Source: Stutzerimonas kunmingensis (GTDB lineage Bacteria; Pseudomonadota; Gammaproteobacteria; Pseudomonadales; Pseudomonadaceae). From it: 64,000 nt of DNA. The translations under genes and the position numbers were made by a program. This document shows positions 33,186 to 42,982 of this stretch, in pieces. The stretch spans positions 62,001 through 126,000 of the forward strand of contig NZ_FORS01000008.1 in the NCBI RefSeq assembly GCF_900114065.1, in the 5' to 3' direction. The notes below the pieces were generated by a model. That model ran no database searches and was not told the origin of the DNA. It saw nothing but the letters and a program-made list of their open reading frames with translations. Within the stretch, counting starts at the first letter, position 1. The number at the start of each line of letters is the position of its first letter.

Positions 33186-34591
33186 CGGGCCAGCTCCTCT
33201 TGCAGGTGCATCAGTTGCTCGAGGAATGCCGGCTCGTCGTCGAGCTGGCGCAGGTCGAGCCAGAGGGCGTCGTCGTCGATGCGCCCGAGCACCGGAATCG
33301 GCAGGCAGCGCAGGGTTTCTTCCAGCTGGCGCAGGCTGCGGCCGCGCAGGCGCTTGGGCTGCTGCGGGCGGATGCATAGCGCTGCGCTGGGTAGGCGTGC
33401 CACCGGCTGCGCGCCGCTACCGATCATGCCCAGGGCATCGGTTACTGCGACTTGCCAGGTTTCGCCGAGCAGGGCGGTCAGTGCCGGGGCGATGCGTTCA
33501 GCCTGGGTACGAATGTCGGCCTGCGGGCGGCTGAGCAGGCGCAGGCTGGTGAGGCGTTCGGCCAGGCGGTCGGGATCGCGATAGAGGTTGAGCACCGCTT
33601 CCAGCGCGGCAAGGGTCAGCTTGTCGACGCGCAGGGCGCGCTTGAGCGGGTTCTTCTTGATCTTCTGGATCAGCGCCTTGCTGCCGACGATCAGCCCGGC
33701 CTGCGGGCCGCCGAGCAGCTTGTCGCCGCTGAAGGTGACGATATCGGCGCCGTCGCGCATCGCTTCCTGCACCGTGGGTTCCTTCGGCAGGCCCCAGCGC
33801 GAGAGGTCGAGCAGGCTGCCGCTGCCGAGGTCTTCCAGCAACGGCAGGTCGTGGGCGTGGGCGATGCGCGCCAGTTCGGTGGTGGCGACGCTGGCGGTGA
33901 AGCCCTGCACGCTGTAATTGCTCGTGTGCACACGCATCAACAGGCCCGAGCGCGGGTTGATCGCCGCTTCGTAATCCTTGGCGTGGGTGCGGTTGGTGGT
34001 GCCGACTTCATGCAGCTTCACGCCGGCGCGGGCCATGATGTCGGGAATGCGGAAGGCGCCGCCGATCTCGATCAGCTCGCCGCGGGAAATGATGCCTTCC
34101 TTGCGTGCGCCGAGACTGTTCAAGGCCAGCAGCACGGCGGCGGCGTTGTTATTGACCACGGTGACGGCCTCGGCGCCGGTCAGCTCGCGGATGAGCCCTT
34201 CGATGAGGTCGTCGCGATCGCCGCGCTTGCCGGTGGCGAGATCGAATTCCAGATTGAGCGGATAGCGCGCGGCAAGGGTGATCGCCTCGATGGCTTCATC
34301 CGGCAGCAGAGCGCGCCCGAGGTTGGTGTGCAGCACCGTGCCGGTGAGGTTGAACACCCGGCGTACGCGGCTGCGGTGCTGGTTGGCCAGGCGTTCGCCG
34401 GCGCGCCCGGCGAGCACCGCTTCGGACAGTTCCAGCGCGGCCAGCTGGCCATGGCGAGCTGGCTCGCGCAGTTCATCGAGCAGGTCGCGCAGGGTGCTCA
34501 GCAATGCCTGACGGCCGTAGCGCTGCTGCAGCGGCTGACAGGCTGGGTCGCGCAGCAGCTTGTCGACCGAGGGCAGGTGGCTGCTGCTCAT
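33182..34591 (-). CDS. selA: L-seryl-tRNA(Sec) selenium transferase SelA
   Basis: 469 residues. The ATG at 34591 overlaps the fdhE stop by 4 bp (ATGA), and the sequence [13 protein letters not shown] is the family N-terminus; a longer frame from 34747 is discarded. A PLP-dependent enzyme that converts seryl-tRNA-Sec to selenocysteinyl-tRNA. The PLP lysine is in [16 protein letters not shown] (about residue 290). Length is close to the family's usual ~460. Located between fdhE and selB in one leftward operon, so selenium insertion genes and the formate dehydrogenase are made together. selB translation is coupled through a 4-bp overlap. Confidence 0.97.
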   Translation of the reverse strand: MSSSHLPSVDKLLRDPACQPLQQRYGRQALLSTLRDLLDELREPARHGQLAALELSEAVLAGRAGERLANQHRSRVRRVFNLTGTVLHTNLGRALLPDEAIEAITLAARYPLNLEFDLATGKRGDRDDLIEGLIRELTGAEAVTVVNNNAAAVLLALNSLGARKEGIISRGELIEIGGAFRIPDIMARAGVKLHEVGTTNRTHAKDYEAAINPRSGLLMRVHTSNYSVQGFTASVATTELARIAHAHDLPLLEDLGSGSLLDLSRWGLPKEPTVQEAMRDGADIVTFSGDKLLGGPQAGLIVGSKALIQKIKKNPLKRALRVDKLTLAALEAVLNLYRDPDRLAERLTSLRLLSRPQADIRTQAERIAPALTALLGETWQVAVTDALGMIGSGAQPVARLPSAALCIRPQQPKRLRGRSLRQLEETLRCLPIPVLGRIDDDALWLDLRQLDDEPAFLEQLMHLQEELAR

Positions 34592-35505
34592 GCATCGCCC
34601 CCCGGCGCCAGCAGCAGGTTGGGGGCCTGGCGCTGAAAGCCCTGCTCGGACAGCAGCATGTCCAGATCCAGGGTGGCGAGGTCGGCGGAGAGGCTTTCGC
34701 CATCCGGCGCCAGGTCCAGGTAGAGCTGCTTGAGGTAGCCATTGCACTCAGGGCAGACCTCGGCCTTGACGCCTTGCGGCGAGCCTTCGAAGTGCAGGTA
34801 GTCGAGTTTCTTGGTGCTGCGGCAGAGGCTGCATTTGACGCGCACGTAATGCCACTCGCAGGCGCACAGCGAGCAAACCAGATAGCGCAAGCCGTTGAGC
34901 TGGCCGCGATGGCGGATGATGCCTGCCATCGGTGGCGCACCGCAGCAGGGGCAGTGGGTCTGGTCTTCGCGCTCGCGCATGTCGGAGAGGTCGAGCTGCA
35001 GCAGCCAGTGGCTCCAGGCCAGCTGCAGGGCAGCGCCGAGGAAGGGCACCAGTGCTGGCGGCAGGCTGTCGTACTGGCCACTGACCAGTGCCACGGCCCA
35101 TGCCTTGCGCTGGCCGCTCTCGGCCTCGCGTAGTTGCTCGATGGCAGCGACTACCGCCGGGTTTTCCGGCACCACGAAGGCATCCAGCCAGGCATCCAGC
35201 ATCGTCAGCCAGGCATCGTCGCGTACCAGAGTATCGGCAGCCAGCGGCGGCAGGTTGTGTCTGAGACTTTCGCGGGTGCGGTGTTCGTCCAGCGGCGCGA
35301 TTGTCGGTGGGTTGTCCAGCACCTGCTGTTGCGCCTGGCACACCGCTGCCAGCAGGCGCAGGTAGTCGGCGAACGGATGGCCTTCGGCGAGCCTGGTCAG
35401 GCGCTCGCTGCGCAGGGCGAACAGGTTGCGCGGTGGCAGGTTGAGGAAGGGTGGTTTGCTGGCAGCGGCTTCGATCTGCCCGGGTTCGAGAATGGTGCCT
35501 GCCAC
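34588..35505 (-). CDS. fdhE: Formate dehydrogenase accessory protein FdhE (GTG start)
   Basis: 305 residues from a GTG at 35505, preceded by AAGGAGT about 6 bases upstream; a longer frame from 35553 has no such site. Four paired-Cys metal motifs are visible: CPCC, CSLC, CSLC and CPEC, all in the C-terminal half, where FdhE binds iron and interacts with formate dehydrogenase. It is needed for maturation of the periplasmic formate dehydrogenase. It follows fdnI across a 131-bp gap with a hairpin, and overlaps selA by 4 bp. Confidence 0.95.
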   Translation of the reverse strand: MAGTILEPGQIEAAASKPPFLNLPPRNLFALRSERLTRLAEGHPFADYLRLLAAVCQAQQQVLDNPPTIAPLDEHRTRESLRHNLPPLAADTLVRDDAWLTMLDAWLDAFVVPENPAVVAAIEQLREAESGQRKAWAVALVSGQYDSLPPALVPFLGAALQLAWSHWLLQLDLSDMREREDQTHCPCCGAPPMAGIIRHRGQLNGLRYLVCSLCACEWHYVRVKCSLCRSTKKLDYLHFEGSPQGVKAEVCPECNGYLKQLYLDLAPDGESLSADLATLDLDMLLSEQGFQRQAPNLLLAPGGDA

Positions 35506-35587
35506 GCAGGACTCCTTATTCTTGGGGTTGTGCCGAACAGCATAGTCCGTCACCGGCTGTCGCTCGGCTTTCGATGATGCGCGAGGT

Positions 35588-35620
35588 CGAAGATTCCCGC
35601 GCGTGTGCGGGGAATCTTCG
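35588..35620. terminator. Hairpin between fdnI and fdhE
   Basis: 10-bp perfect stem CGAAGATTCC / GGAATCTTCG with a GC-rich loop that can extend the stem, in the gap after the fdnI stop. There is no T-tract. It could partly terminate the fdnGHI transcript and so lower fdhE-selAB expression, or mark processing; the sequence shows only the stem. Confidence 0.5.
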
Positions 35621-35636
35621 GCTTACAGCGGTGTGC

Positions 35637-36260
35637 TTATTTGCGCTCGGTGATCTCCCGATACCAGGCCGGATGGTGCTTGCGCGCCCAGGCGCGGCTG
35701 ACAGTGCCGTAGAGCATGGCGCCCATCGAGCCCTTGAGCCAGATGGCGGCGTAAATGTGCACGATGATGCTGACGATCAGCACGAAGGCGGCGGCCGCAT
35801 GCAGCAGGCTTGCCCAGCGCAGCGAGACGATGCCGAAGAAGCTGCTGAAGTACTCGCGCCAGATGACGATGCCGCTGAGCAGCAACACCAGCATGCTGAC
35901 GATCAGCACCCAGAACAGCACCTTTTGCCCGGCGTTGTAGCGGCCGACTTCCGGCAGTTTTTCCTCGCGGTTGTGCACCACGTCGTTGATCTGCCTGAGC
36001 CACTGGCGGTCGCGTGCTTCGATGCGGTTATGCCCGGCGAAGCGGATCGCCAGCCAGAGGAAGAAGACGAACATCGCGACCCCGATGAAGGGGTGCAGGA
36101 TGCGCGTCCAGGTGCCGCCGCCGAACAGCCCGGAGAGGCCGAACAGCGCCGGATGGAACAGCGCCAGGCCGGACAGCGCGGCGAGTACGAAGAGGATGGC
36201 AACGATCCAGTGATTGGTCCGCTGCGAGGGGTTGTAGCGTTCGATGTCGTTGTTATTCAT
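35637..36260 (-). CDS. fdnI: Formate dehydrogenase cytochrome b556 gamma subunit FdnI
   Basis: 207 residues with four transmembrane helices (LFVLAALSGLALF, FIGVAMFVFFLWLAIRF, VLIVSMLVLLLSGIVIW and AAFVLIVSIIVHIYAA), matching FdnI/FdoI. Histidine pairs in the helices bind two b haems that pass electrons from the iron-sulfur subunit to quinone. Last structural gene of the fdnGHI set, 57 bp behind fdnH. Together with a selenoprotein alpha subunit it forms a membrane-bound, periplasm-facing formate dehydrogenase. Confidence 0.95.
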   Translation of the reverse strand: MNNNDIERYNPSQRTNHWIVAILFVLAALSGLALFHPALFGLSGLFGGGTWTRILHPFIGVAMFVFFLWLAIRFAGHNRIEARDRQWLRQINDVVHNREEKLPEVGRYNAGQKVLFWVLIVSMLVLLLSGIVIWREYFSSFFGIVSLRWASLLHAAAAFVLIVSIIVHIYAAIWLKGSMGAMLYGTVSRAWARKHHPAWYREITERK

Positions 36261-36317
36261 CGTTGGCTCCTTGAGCGATCGACTCCGAGGATGGCCCCGC
36301 GAACGGGGCCGCCGGAT

Positions 36318-37259
36318 TCAGGGTCGCGGCTCCTTGGGGTCGACCACATGCACCGAAGGATCGACCTGGTGCACCACGGGCTCGCTGAGTTCGGCCTTGT
36401 CGTCCTCTTCCTCGACGCGAACAGGACCCACCCGCGTGTAGTGGAAGAACCCGGCCAGCACCGCCGCGCCCATGCCCAGCAGAGCGAGGGGCTTGGTCAC
36501 GCCTTTCCACAGGCCGACCAGTGGGCTGATGGTCGGCTCGTTCGGCAGGTCGTTGTACAGCGAGGGCTGATCGGCATGGTGCAGCACGTACATCACGTGC
36601 GTACCGCCGACGCCATCGGGGTCGTACAGGCCGGCCTGGTCGAAACCGCGTTCCTTCAGATCGGCGATACGCCCGGCCGCGTGATCCTTCATGTCCTCCT
36701 TGCTGCCGAAGACGATGGCCCCGGTGGGGCAGGTCTTCACGCAGGCCGGCTCGAGCCCGACCGACACGCGGTCGGAACAGAGCGTGCACTTGTAGGCCTT
36801 CTTGTCCTTCTCGGAGATACGCGGGATGTCGAACGGGCAACCGGTGATGCAGTAGCCGCAGCCGATGCAGTGGTCCTGGTTGAAGTCGACGATGCCGTTG
36901 GCGTACTTCACGATGGCCCCCGGCGCCGGGCAGGCCTTGAGGCAGCCAGGGTCGGCGCAGTGCATGCAGCCGTCCTTGCGGATCAGCCACTCGAGGTTGC
37001 CGCTGCCGGGGTTCTCGTACTCGGCGAACTTCATCACCGTCCAGGATTCGGCGGTGAGGTCGATCGGGTTGTCGTAGGTCCCGTTGCTGGTGCCGACTTC
37101 ATCACGCAGGTCGTTCCATTCCGAACACGCCACCTGGCAGGCCTTGCAGCCGATGCACTTGGAGACGTCGATCAGTTTCGCCACCTCGCCGATCTCGCGG
37201 ATCGACGGCCGCTCGGTGGTCGTGGCGGAGCGGGCAATCACGTCTTGAGTAGCCATCAT
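36318..37259 (-). CDS. fdnH: Formate dehydrogenase iron-sulfur beta subunit FdnH
   Basis: 313 residues. Four 4Fe-4S binding groups are visible: [37 protein letters not shown] and CTLC...CVKTCP. One C-terminal transmembrane helix ([16 protein letters not shown]) anchors the subunit to the membrane with the haem subunit. The start overlaps the fdnG stop by 4 bp (ATGATG), so the two are translationally coupled. Electrons pass from the molybdenum centre in FdnG through these clusters to FdnI. Confidence 0.96.
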   Translation of the reverse strand: MMATQDVIARSATTTERPSIREIGEVAKLIDVSKCIGCKACQVACSEWNDLRDEVGTSNGTYDNPIDLTAESWTVMKFAEYENPGSGNLEWLIRKDGCMHCADPGCLKACPAPGAIVKYANGIVDFNQDHCIGCGYCITGCPFDIPRISEKDKKAYKCTLCSDRVSVGLEPACVKTCPTGAIVFGSKEDMKDHAAGRIADLKERGFDQAGLYDPDGVGGTHVMYVLHHADQPSLYNDLPNEPTISPLVGLWKGVTKPLALLGMGAAVLAGFFHYTRVGPVRVEEEDDKAELSEPVVHQVDPSVHVVDPKEPRP

Positions 37260-40200
37260 GCCTTCTCCACGTTGACCAGGAACGACTTGAACTCCGGCGT
37301 CTGGGTGTTGGCGTCACCGACGAACGGCGTCAGCGTATTGGTCAGGTAACCGTTGCGCGCCACCCCGGCGAAGCCCCAGTGCAGCGGGATACCGATGTGA
37401 TGCACGGTCTGGCCGTCCACCGTCAGCGGCTTGATGCGCTTGGTCACCACCGCCACCGCCTTGATGTAGCCGCGGTTGGACGACACCTTGACCCGCTCGC
37501 CGGCCTTGATGCCCAGCTCGTTGGCCAGCACCTCGCCGATCTCAACGAACTGCTCGGGCTGGGTGATCGCGTTGAGCCGACAATGTTTGGTCCAGAAGTG
37601 GAAGTGCTCCGTCAGCCGGTAGGTGGTGGCCGCGTAGGGGAAGTCCTCCGCGGTGCCGAACAGCTCCATGTCGTTCTTGAACACCCGCGCGGCCGGATTG
37701 CTGATGGCCTGGACGTTATCCGGGTGCATGGGATTGCGGCCGATGGGCGTCTCGAACGGCTCGTAATGCTCGGGGAATGGCCCCTCGTTCATCTTGTCCA
37801 CGGCGAACAGCCGCGCCACCCCTTCGGGGTTCATGATGAACGGGTTCATGCCGGCTTCGGGTGGTGAATCGACCTTGAAGTCGGGCACGTCGGTGCCGCC
37901 CCACTTGGTGCCGTCCCACCACACCAAGCGTTTCTTCTGCGGGTCCCACGGGTCGCCGGCCGGGTCGGCCGAGGCGCGGTTGTAGAGGATGCGCCGATTG
38001 GCCGGCCAGGCCCATGCCCAGCCCAGCGTCTGCCCCATGCCGTAGGGGTCGGCATTGTCGCGTCGGGCCATCTGGTTGCCGGCCTGGGTCCAGGAGCCAC
38101 ACCAGATCCAGCAGCCGCTGGAGGTGGTGCCGTCGGCACGCAGCAGACCGAAGCCTGGCAGCAGCTCGCCGGCCTTGGCCACCTGCGCTCCGGTCTGCAG
38201 GTCGAACACATCGCTCAGGGCCTTTCCGTTGTACTCCTGGGCGATTTCCTCGGCGGTCGGTTCTTCCGGCTGGCGATAGCCCCAGTCGATGTTGAGCAGC
38301 GGCTCGGCGTAGGCGCCGCCTTCCTTGCGATACAGCTCGCGCAGGCGATGGAACAGCCCTCCCATGATCACCACGTCGGTCTGCGCCTGGCCCGGCGGCT
38401 CGGCGGCCTTCCAGTGCCATTGCAGCCAGCGGCCGCTGTTGACCAGCGAGCCGTCCTCCTCGGCGAAGCAGGTGGTCGGCAGGCGGAACACCGTGGTCTG
38501 GATGCTGGCGGTGTCGACGTCGTTGTACTCGCCGGCGTTGCGCCAGAACTCCGAGGTCTCGGTGGCCAGCGGGTCCATGATCACCAGGTACTTGAGCTTG
38601 GCCAGCGCGGCGCTGACCTTGGCCTTGTTGGGGAACGAGGCGATGGGGTTGAAGCCCTGGCAGAAATAGCCGTTGACCTGCCCCTGGTACATCATGTCGA
38701 ACACCTTAAGCACGTCGTAGCCGGGGATATCCAGCTTCGGCAGCCAGTCGTAGCCCCAGTTGTTCTCCGCGGTGGCGTTCTTGCCGTACCAGGCCTTCAT
38801 CAGGCTGACGTGGAATTTCTCGTAGTGCTGCCAGTAGGACAGCTGCCCCGGGCGCAGCGGCTTGGCGGTGCGCTTGGCGATGTAGGCCGCGTAGTCCTGC
38901 TCGGCTTCCAGCGGCAGCGTCATGTAGCCCGGCAGCAGGTTGGAGAGCAGGCCGAGATCGGTCAGGCCCTGGATGTTGGAGTGCCCGCGCAGCGCGTTCA
39001 TCCCGCCGCCGGGCATGCCGATGTTGCCGAGCAGTAGCTGCACCATGGCGCCGGTGCGGATCATCTGCGAACCGGTCGAATGCTGCGTCCAGCCCAGGGC
39101 GTACATGATGGTCATGACCTTGCCCGGCGCCGAGGTTTCGGCGATGGTTTCCCAGACCTGCAGCATCTTGTCCTGCGGTGTGCCGCAGATGTTGCTGACC
39201 ACTTCCGGCGTGTAACGGCTGTAGTGCTGCTTGAGCAGATTAAACACGCAGCGTGGGTGGGTCAGGCTTTTGTCGACGCGGGCGAAGCCTTCTTCGTCCA
39301 GCTCGTAGCTCCAGCTGGCCTTGTCCGTATAGGTACGCCGGTCGCCGTCGTAGCCGTTGAAAAGGCCATTCTCGAAGCCGAAGCCTTCCTTCACGATGAA
39401 CGAGACATCGGTGTAGTTGACCACGTACTCGTGCTGGATCTTGTCGTTTTCCAGCAGGTAGTTGATCAGCCCACCTAAGAAGGCGATGTCGGTGCCGGTG
39501 CGGATCGGCGCATACATGTCGGCCACCGAGGCCGAACGGGTGAAGCGCGGATCGACCACGATCAGCCGCGCCTTGTTGCGCGCCTTGGCTTCGGTGACCC
39601 ATTTGAAGCCGCACGGGTGCGCTTCGGCTGCGTTACCGCCCATGATCAGGACCAGGTCAGCGTTCTGGATATCGGACCAGTGATTGGTCATGGCTCCACG
39701 GCCAAACGTCGGGGCAAGACTTGCCACCGTCGGGCCGTGTCAGACACGTGCCTGGTTATCGAATCCCAGAATGCCGAGTGAACGAACCACCTTGTGGGTG
39801 ATGTAGCCAGCCTCGTTGGAGGATGCCGAGGCGGCGAGGAATCCGGTGCTCAGCCAGCGGTTGACCGTCTGGCCCTGTTCGTTGCGCTCGATGAAGTTGG
39901 CATCGCGGTCGTCCTTCATCAGCCGCGCGATGCGGTCGAGTGCATCACTCCACTCGATGCGCTTCCACTCGTTGCTGCCGGCTTCGCGGACTTCCGGGTG
40001 GGTCAGGCGGTTGGGGCTGTGAACGAAGTCGAGCAGGCCGGCGCCTTTCGGGCACAGGGTGCCGCGGTTGACCGGGTGATCGGAGTCGCCTTCGATGTGG
40101 ATGATGTTCTGCGCAACGTTTTTGCCGCCGCTGCCCTGGCTGTAGATGATCAGCCCGCAACCGACGGAGCAGTAGGGGCAGGTGTTGCGGGTTTCGCGCG

Positions 40201-40330
40201 TGTTGGTCAGTTTGAAATGCCGGATCGACTCGGCATACGCCGTCGGCGGGGCCATACCCAATGCCGCCATGCTCGACGCCCCAAGGCCCACACCGCAGAC
40301 CTTGAAGAACTGTCGACGGTTCATATCCAT
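37256..40330 (-). CDS. fdnG: Formate dehydrogenase alpha subunit FdnG, selenoprotein with in-frame UGA
   Basis: 1024 residues if the TGA at 39742-39740 is read as selenocysteine (residue 197). The context [18 protein letters not shown] is the normal FdnG active site, and a stop there would cut the protein in two. The Tat signal peptide [15 protein letters not shown] directs export of the folded enzyme to the periplasm. A 4Fe-4S motif ([10 protein letters not shown]) follows, then the molybdopterin domains with [11 protein letters not shown] and [10 protein letters not shown]. It oxidises formate to CO2. It is the first gene of the fdn block and the visible client of selA, selB and selC in this window. 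Simple gene callers will split it. Confidence 0.96.
39697..39742 (-). promoter_or_regulatory. SECIS-like hairpin directly after the fdnG UGA
   Basis: On the mRNA, CACGGCC just after the UGA pairs with GGCCGTG about 36 bases later, and an inner stem GGCA / TGCC closes the five-base loop AGTCT. A bacterial SECIS requires such a stem-loop immediately after the UGA with a G-U in the loop for SelB binding, as in the E. coli fdnG hairpin. Stems are seen; SelB binding is inferred. Confidence 0.85.
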
Positions 40331-40480
40331 CGGAGGTTCTCCTTCCTATCAGGCTGGTACGCCGATGCTTTGCCGGCGTCTGCTAAGCAGCTTAGTCAAG
40401 AATGGGCAAAGTAAAGGGCTAATTCCGCGCTCCGCTGCCTCGCGCTGCACCTATGAAAGAGCCTGAGTTGTGCCGGGAAT
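40331..40480. other. fdnG leader region
   Basis: 150 bp between the AraC-type gene and fdnG, both on the minus strand. Presumably holds the fdn promoter. I find no convincing FNR/ANR half-site pair (TTGAT...ATCAA) and no clear hairpin, so regulation cannot be read from it. Confidence 0.4.
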
Positions 40481-41317
40481 TCACCCGACAGCGGCCATGG
40501 CCAGCTGCTTTTTCCACTCCCGCGGCGATTGCCCGGCGTGCACCTTGAACGCCCGGGAGAACGCGGCTTCGCTGCCGTAGCCCACTTCGAAAGCGATCAT
40601 CTTGATCGGCCGTCCGCGACGCAGGGCCTTCTGCGCCAGGCGGACGCGCCAGCCCTGCAGATACTGTCCTGGCGTGGTGCCGACGGTCTCGCGGAAGGCC
40701 GTGGCGAACACGCTGCGCGACATCCCGGCAACGCTGGCCAGCTCCTCGAGCGTCCAGTCCTGCGCCGGCGCCTCGTGCATCGCCACCAGAGCATTGCGCA
40801 GGCGCGGGTGCGCCAGCCCGGACAGCAACCCGCCATTCACCTCGTCGCTTTCCATCAGCTGGCGCAGGACCTGGATCATCACCACTTCGAGCAACCGCTC
40901 GACCAATGCCACGCGCCCGCAGCGTTGCTCGAAGGCCTCCTCGAACAGCAGCGAGAGGATCGGCTCGGCGCCCCAGACCTGATCCAGCGGCAGGCAGACG
41001 ACATCGGCCAGCGCCGAGGCGATCGGGTTGCTGGTGCCGCCTTCGAACGACAGGTTTGCGCAGACCATGTCGGCGTTCTGCCCGGGGGCGATGATGAAAC
41101 GGTGCGTCAGCGGGCGCGGAAACAGCAGCAGGCTCGGTCGCTCGACCTGCAGCGACTCCCTGCCATAGCGCACCTCCAGCGTGCCGCTGCGCACCAGATG
41201 CAGCTGCCCGTGCACGCCATCGCTTTGCAGCGTGTTGATGCCGCACAGGGGGCCGGTATTGAACACCTGTGCGCTCATCGGGAAGTGGGTCATCAGCGCA
41301 GCGAGCCGGTCGGCCAT
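40481..41317 (-). CDS. AraC family transcriptional regulator with cupin-type N-terminal domain
   Basis: 278 residues from the ATG at 41317, chosen over an in-frame ATG at 41335 because CAGGAGT lies 7-8 bases upstream. The N-terminal ~170 residues match the cupin-like AraC N-domain (LHLVRSGTLEVRY, LLLFPRPLTHRFIIAPGQ). Two helix-turn-helix motifs in the last ~100 residues (LEELASVAGMSRSVFATAFR and MIAFEVGYGSEAAFSRAFK) define the AraC DNA-binding domain. It is transcribed away from the ohr and hydrolase genes, so it is a candidate regulator of them; the fdn genes lie behind it on the same strand. Effector unknown. Confidence 0.9.
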   Translation of the reverse strand: MADRLAALMTHFPMSAQVFNTGPLCGINTLQSDGVHGQLHLVRSGTLEVRYGRESLQVERPSLLLFPRPLTHRFIIAPGQNADMVCANLSFEGGTSNPIASALADVVCLPLDQVWGAEPILSLLFEEAFEQRCGRVALVERLLEVVMIQVLRQLMESDEVNGGLLSGLAHPRLRNALVAMHEAPAQDWTLEELASVAGMSRSVFATAFRETVGTTPGQYLQGWRVRLAQKALRRGRPIKMIAFEVGYGSEAAFSRAFKVHAGQSPREWKKQLAMAAVG

Positions 41318-41436
41318 CTTCGTACTCCTGATCATGTTTTCCGGATTCTACGTCACCAATAGTTTTTTCTGGTGAGCAGAATAGCTCTCACCGGGCAACA
41401 ACGCCCTGGCCTACCAGCAGAACAGGAACCGTAGCC

Positions 41437-41865
41437 ATGACCATCGAAAAGATTCTCTACACCGCCACTGCAACCGCCACCGGCGGCCGTGAAGGACGGG
41501 CCAGCTCCTCCGATCAGGCGCTCGACGTGCAGCTGTCCACGCCGCGTGAACTGGGCGGCGCCGGCGGCCCCGGCACCAACCCCGAGCAGCTGTTCGCTGC
41601 CGGCTACTCAGCCTGCTTTCTCGGCGCTTTGAAGTTCGTCGCCGGCAAGCAGAAGGTCGCCCTGCCGGCCGACACCCGCATCACCGGCAAGGTCGGCATC
41701 GGCCAGATCCCCACCGGCTTCGGCATCGAAGCCGAGCTGACCATCAGCGCACCCGGCATTGCCCACGACGTGTTGCAGGAGCTGGTCAACCAGGCCCACG
41801 TGGTCTGCCCGTACTCCAATGCCACCCGCGGCAACATCGACGTAACCCTGATCCTCGCCGACTGA
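41437..41865 (+). CDS. ohr: Organic hydroperoxide resistance protein Ohr
   Basis: 142 residues of the OsmC/Ohr fold. The catalytic cysteine pair is clear: Cys in [14 protein letters not shown] and the resolving Cys in [14 protein letters not shown], with the Ohr-type Arg in PRELGGAGG. It reduces organic peroxides using lipoylated protein thiols. Divergent from the AraC gene (120-bp gap) and followed by an exported alpha/beta hydrolase gene 37 bp later. Most Ohr genes are controlled by a MarR-type OhrR; an AraC neighbour is less usual. Confidence 0.95.
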   Translation: MTIEKILYTATATATGGREGRASSSDQALDVQLSTPRELGGAGGPGTNPEQLFAAGYSACFLGALKFVAGKQKVALPADTRITGKVGIGQIPTGFGIEAELTISAPGIAHDVLQELVNQAHVVCPYSNATRGNIDVTLILAD

Positions 41866-41902
41866 TCCAGCCCACAGCACCTACTAACAGGAGACACACA
41901 CC

Positions 41903-42853
41903 ATGAATGCCATCATCCGCACCTTCACCCTCCCGCTGCTGGCCATCGCGATGCAGCCAGTTTTCGCCGCGCAGCCGGAGCAGACCACGCAACCGACATC
42001 CAGTATCGCCAGCGCTCGCACCGCCAGCACCATCACCACGGCCGATGGCGTGCAGCTCTACTACAAGGACTGGGGCCCGAAGGACGGTCCGGTGGTCACC
42101 TTCAGCCATGGCTGGCCGCTCAACTCGGACAGCTGGGAATCACAGATGCTGTTCCTCGCATCCGAGGGCTACCGAGTGGTCGCTCACGACCGCCGCGGCC
42201 ATGGCCGCTCCAGTCAGCCGTGGGAAGGCAACGACATGGATCATTACGCCGACGACCTGGCCGCGGTGATCGAAGCGCTGGACCTGAAGGACGTGACCCT
42301 GGTGGGCTTTTCCACCGGTGGCGGTGAGGTGGCGCGCTACATCGGTCGCCACGGCACCGAACGGGTGAAGAAGGCCGTGCTGGTCAGCGCCGTGCCGCCG
42401 ATGATGCTGAAAACCGCGGATAACCCGGGTGGTCTGCCGCTGGAAGTCTTCGACGGCATCCGCAAGGCATCGCTGGAGGATCGCGCGCAGCTGTACCTCG
42501 ACCTCGCCTCCGGCCCGTTCTATGGCTTCAATCGTCCGGGGGCGAAGGTCTCCCAGGGGCTGATCGACAACTGGCGCGCCCAGGGGCTGCAGGCCGGGCA
42601 CAAGAACACCTACGACTCCATCGCCGCGTTCTCGGCCACCGATTTCCGTGGTGACCTGAAGAAGTTCGACGTGCCGACGCTGGTGATCCACGGCGACGAT
42701 GACCAGATCGTGCCGCTGGACAGCTCGGGCAAGGCATCCGCAGCGCTGGTCAAGGATGCGAAGCTGATCGTCTATCCCGGCGCGCCGCACGGCCTGACCG
42801 ACACCCACAAGGAGCGCTTCAACAACGATCTGCTGGTCTTTCTCAAGGAGTGA
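41903..42853 (+). CDS. Exported alpha/beta hydrolase (non-haem chloroperoxidase-like)
   Basis: 316 residues, ATG preceded by ACAGGAGACA. N-terminal signal peptide ([19 protein letters not shown]). The mature protein has the nucleophile elbow [12 protein letters not shown], the oxyanion region [12 protein letters not shown], the acid in [13 protein letters not shown] and the catalytic His in [12 protein letters not shown], the full Ser-Asp-His set of the chloroperoxidase-like hydrolases, which can act as perhydrolases or esterases. Its co-location with ohr suggests peroxide- or peracid-linked chemistry, but this is inference. Both are probably transcribed from the ohr promoter. Confidence 0.88.
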   Translation: MNAIIRTFTLPLLAIAMQPVFAAQPEQTTQPTSSIASARTASTITTADGVQLYYKDWGPKDGPVVTFSHGWPLNSDSWESQMLFLASEGYRVVAHDRRGHGRSSQPWEGNDMDHYADDLAAVIEALDLKDVTLVGFSTGGGEVARYIGRHGTERVKKAVLVSAVPPMMLKTADNPGGLPLEVFDGIRKASLEDRAQLYLDLASGPFYGFNRPGAKVSQGLIDNWRAQGLQAGHKNTYDSIAAFSATDFRGDLKKFDVPTLVIHGDDDQIVPLDSSGKASAALVKDAKLIVYPGAPHGLTDTHKERFNNDLLVFLKE

Positions 42854-42909
42854 TGCGCAGCGGCTATATCGAGCGGCTCGCAGCACCGCGTCACTTGCCG
42901 TTCAGAAAC

Positions 42910-42939
42910 GACAAACCCCGCCAGATGGCGGGATTTGTC
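42910..42939. terminator. Bidirectional terminator between hydrolase and Tim44-like genes
   Basis: Inverted repeat GACAAACCCCGCCA / TGGCGGGATTTGTC with one mismatch and a 2-base loop; the A- and T-rich outer arms can serve as U-tracts on both strands. It lies between convergent genes. Confidence 0.8.
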
Positions 42940-42982
42940 TGTGGACTGCGCTAAGGCAGACAGATTTTCTACACGACGCCGA

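Noticed and set aside
35451..37349. A 632-residue plus-strand frame across fdhE, fdnI and fdnH.
   Set aside because: It covers three genes with strong family evidence on the other strand and has no recognisable domain.
40331..40480. An FNR/ANR box in front of fdnG.
   Set aside because: No TTGAT-N4-ATCAA pattern is present; half-sites are too weak to call.
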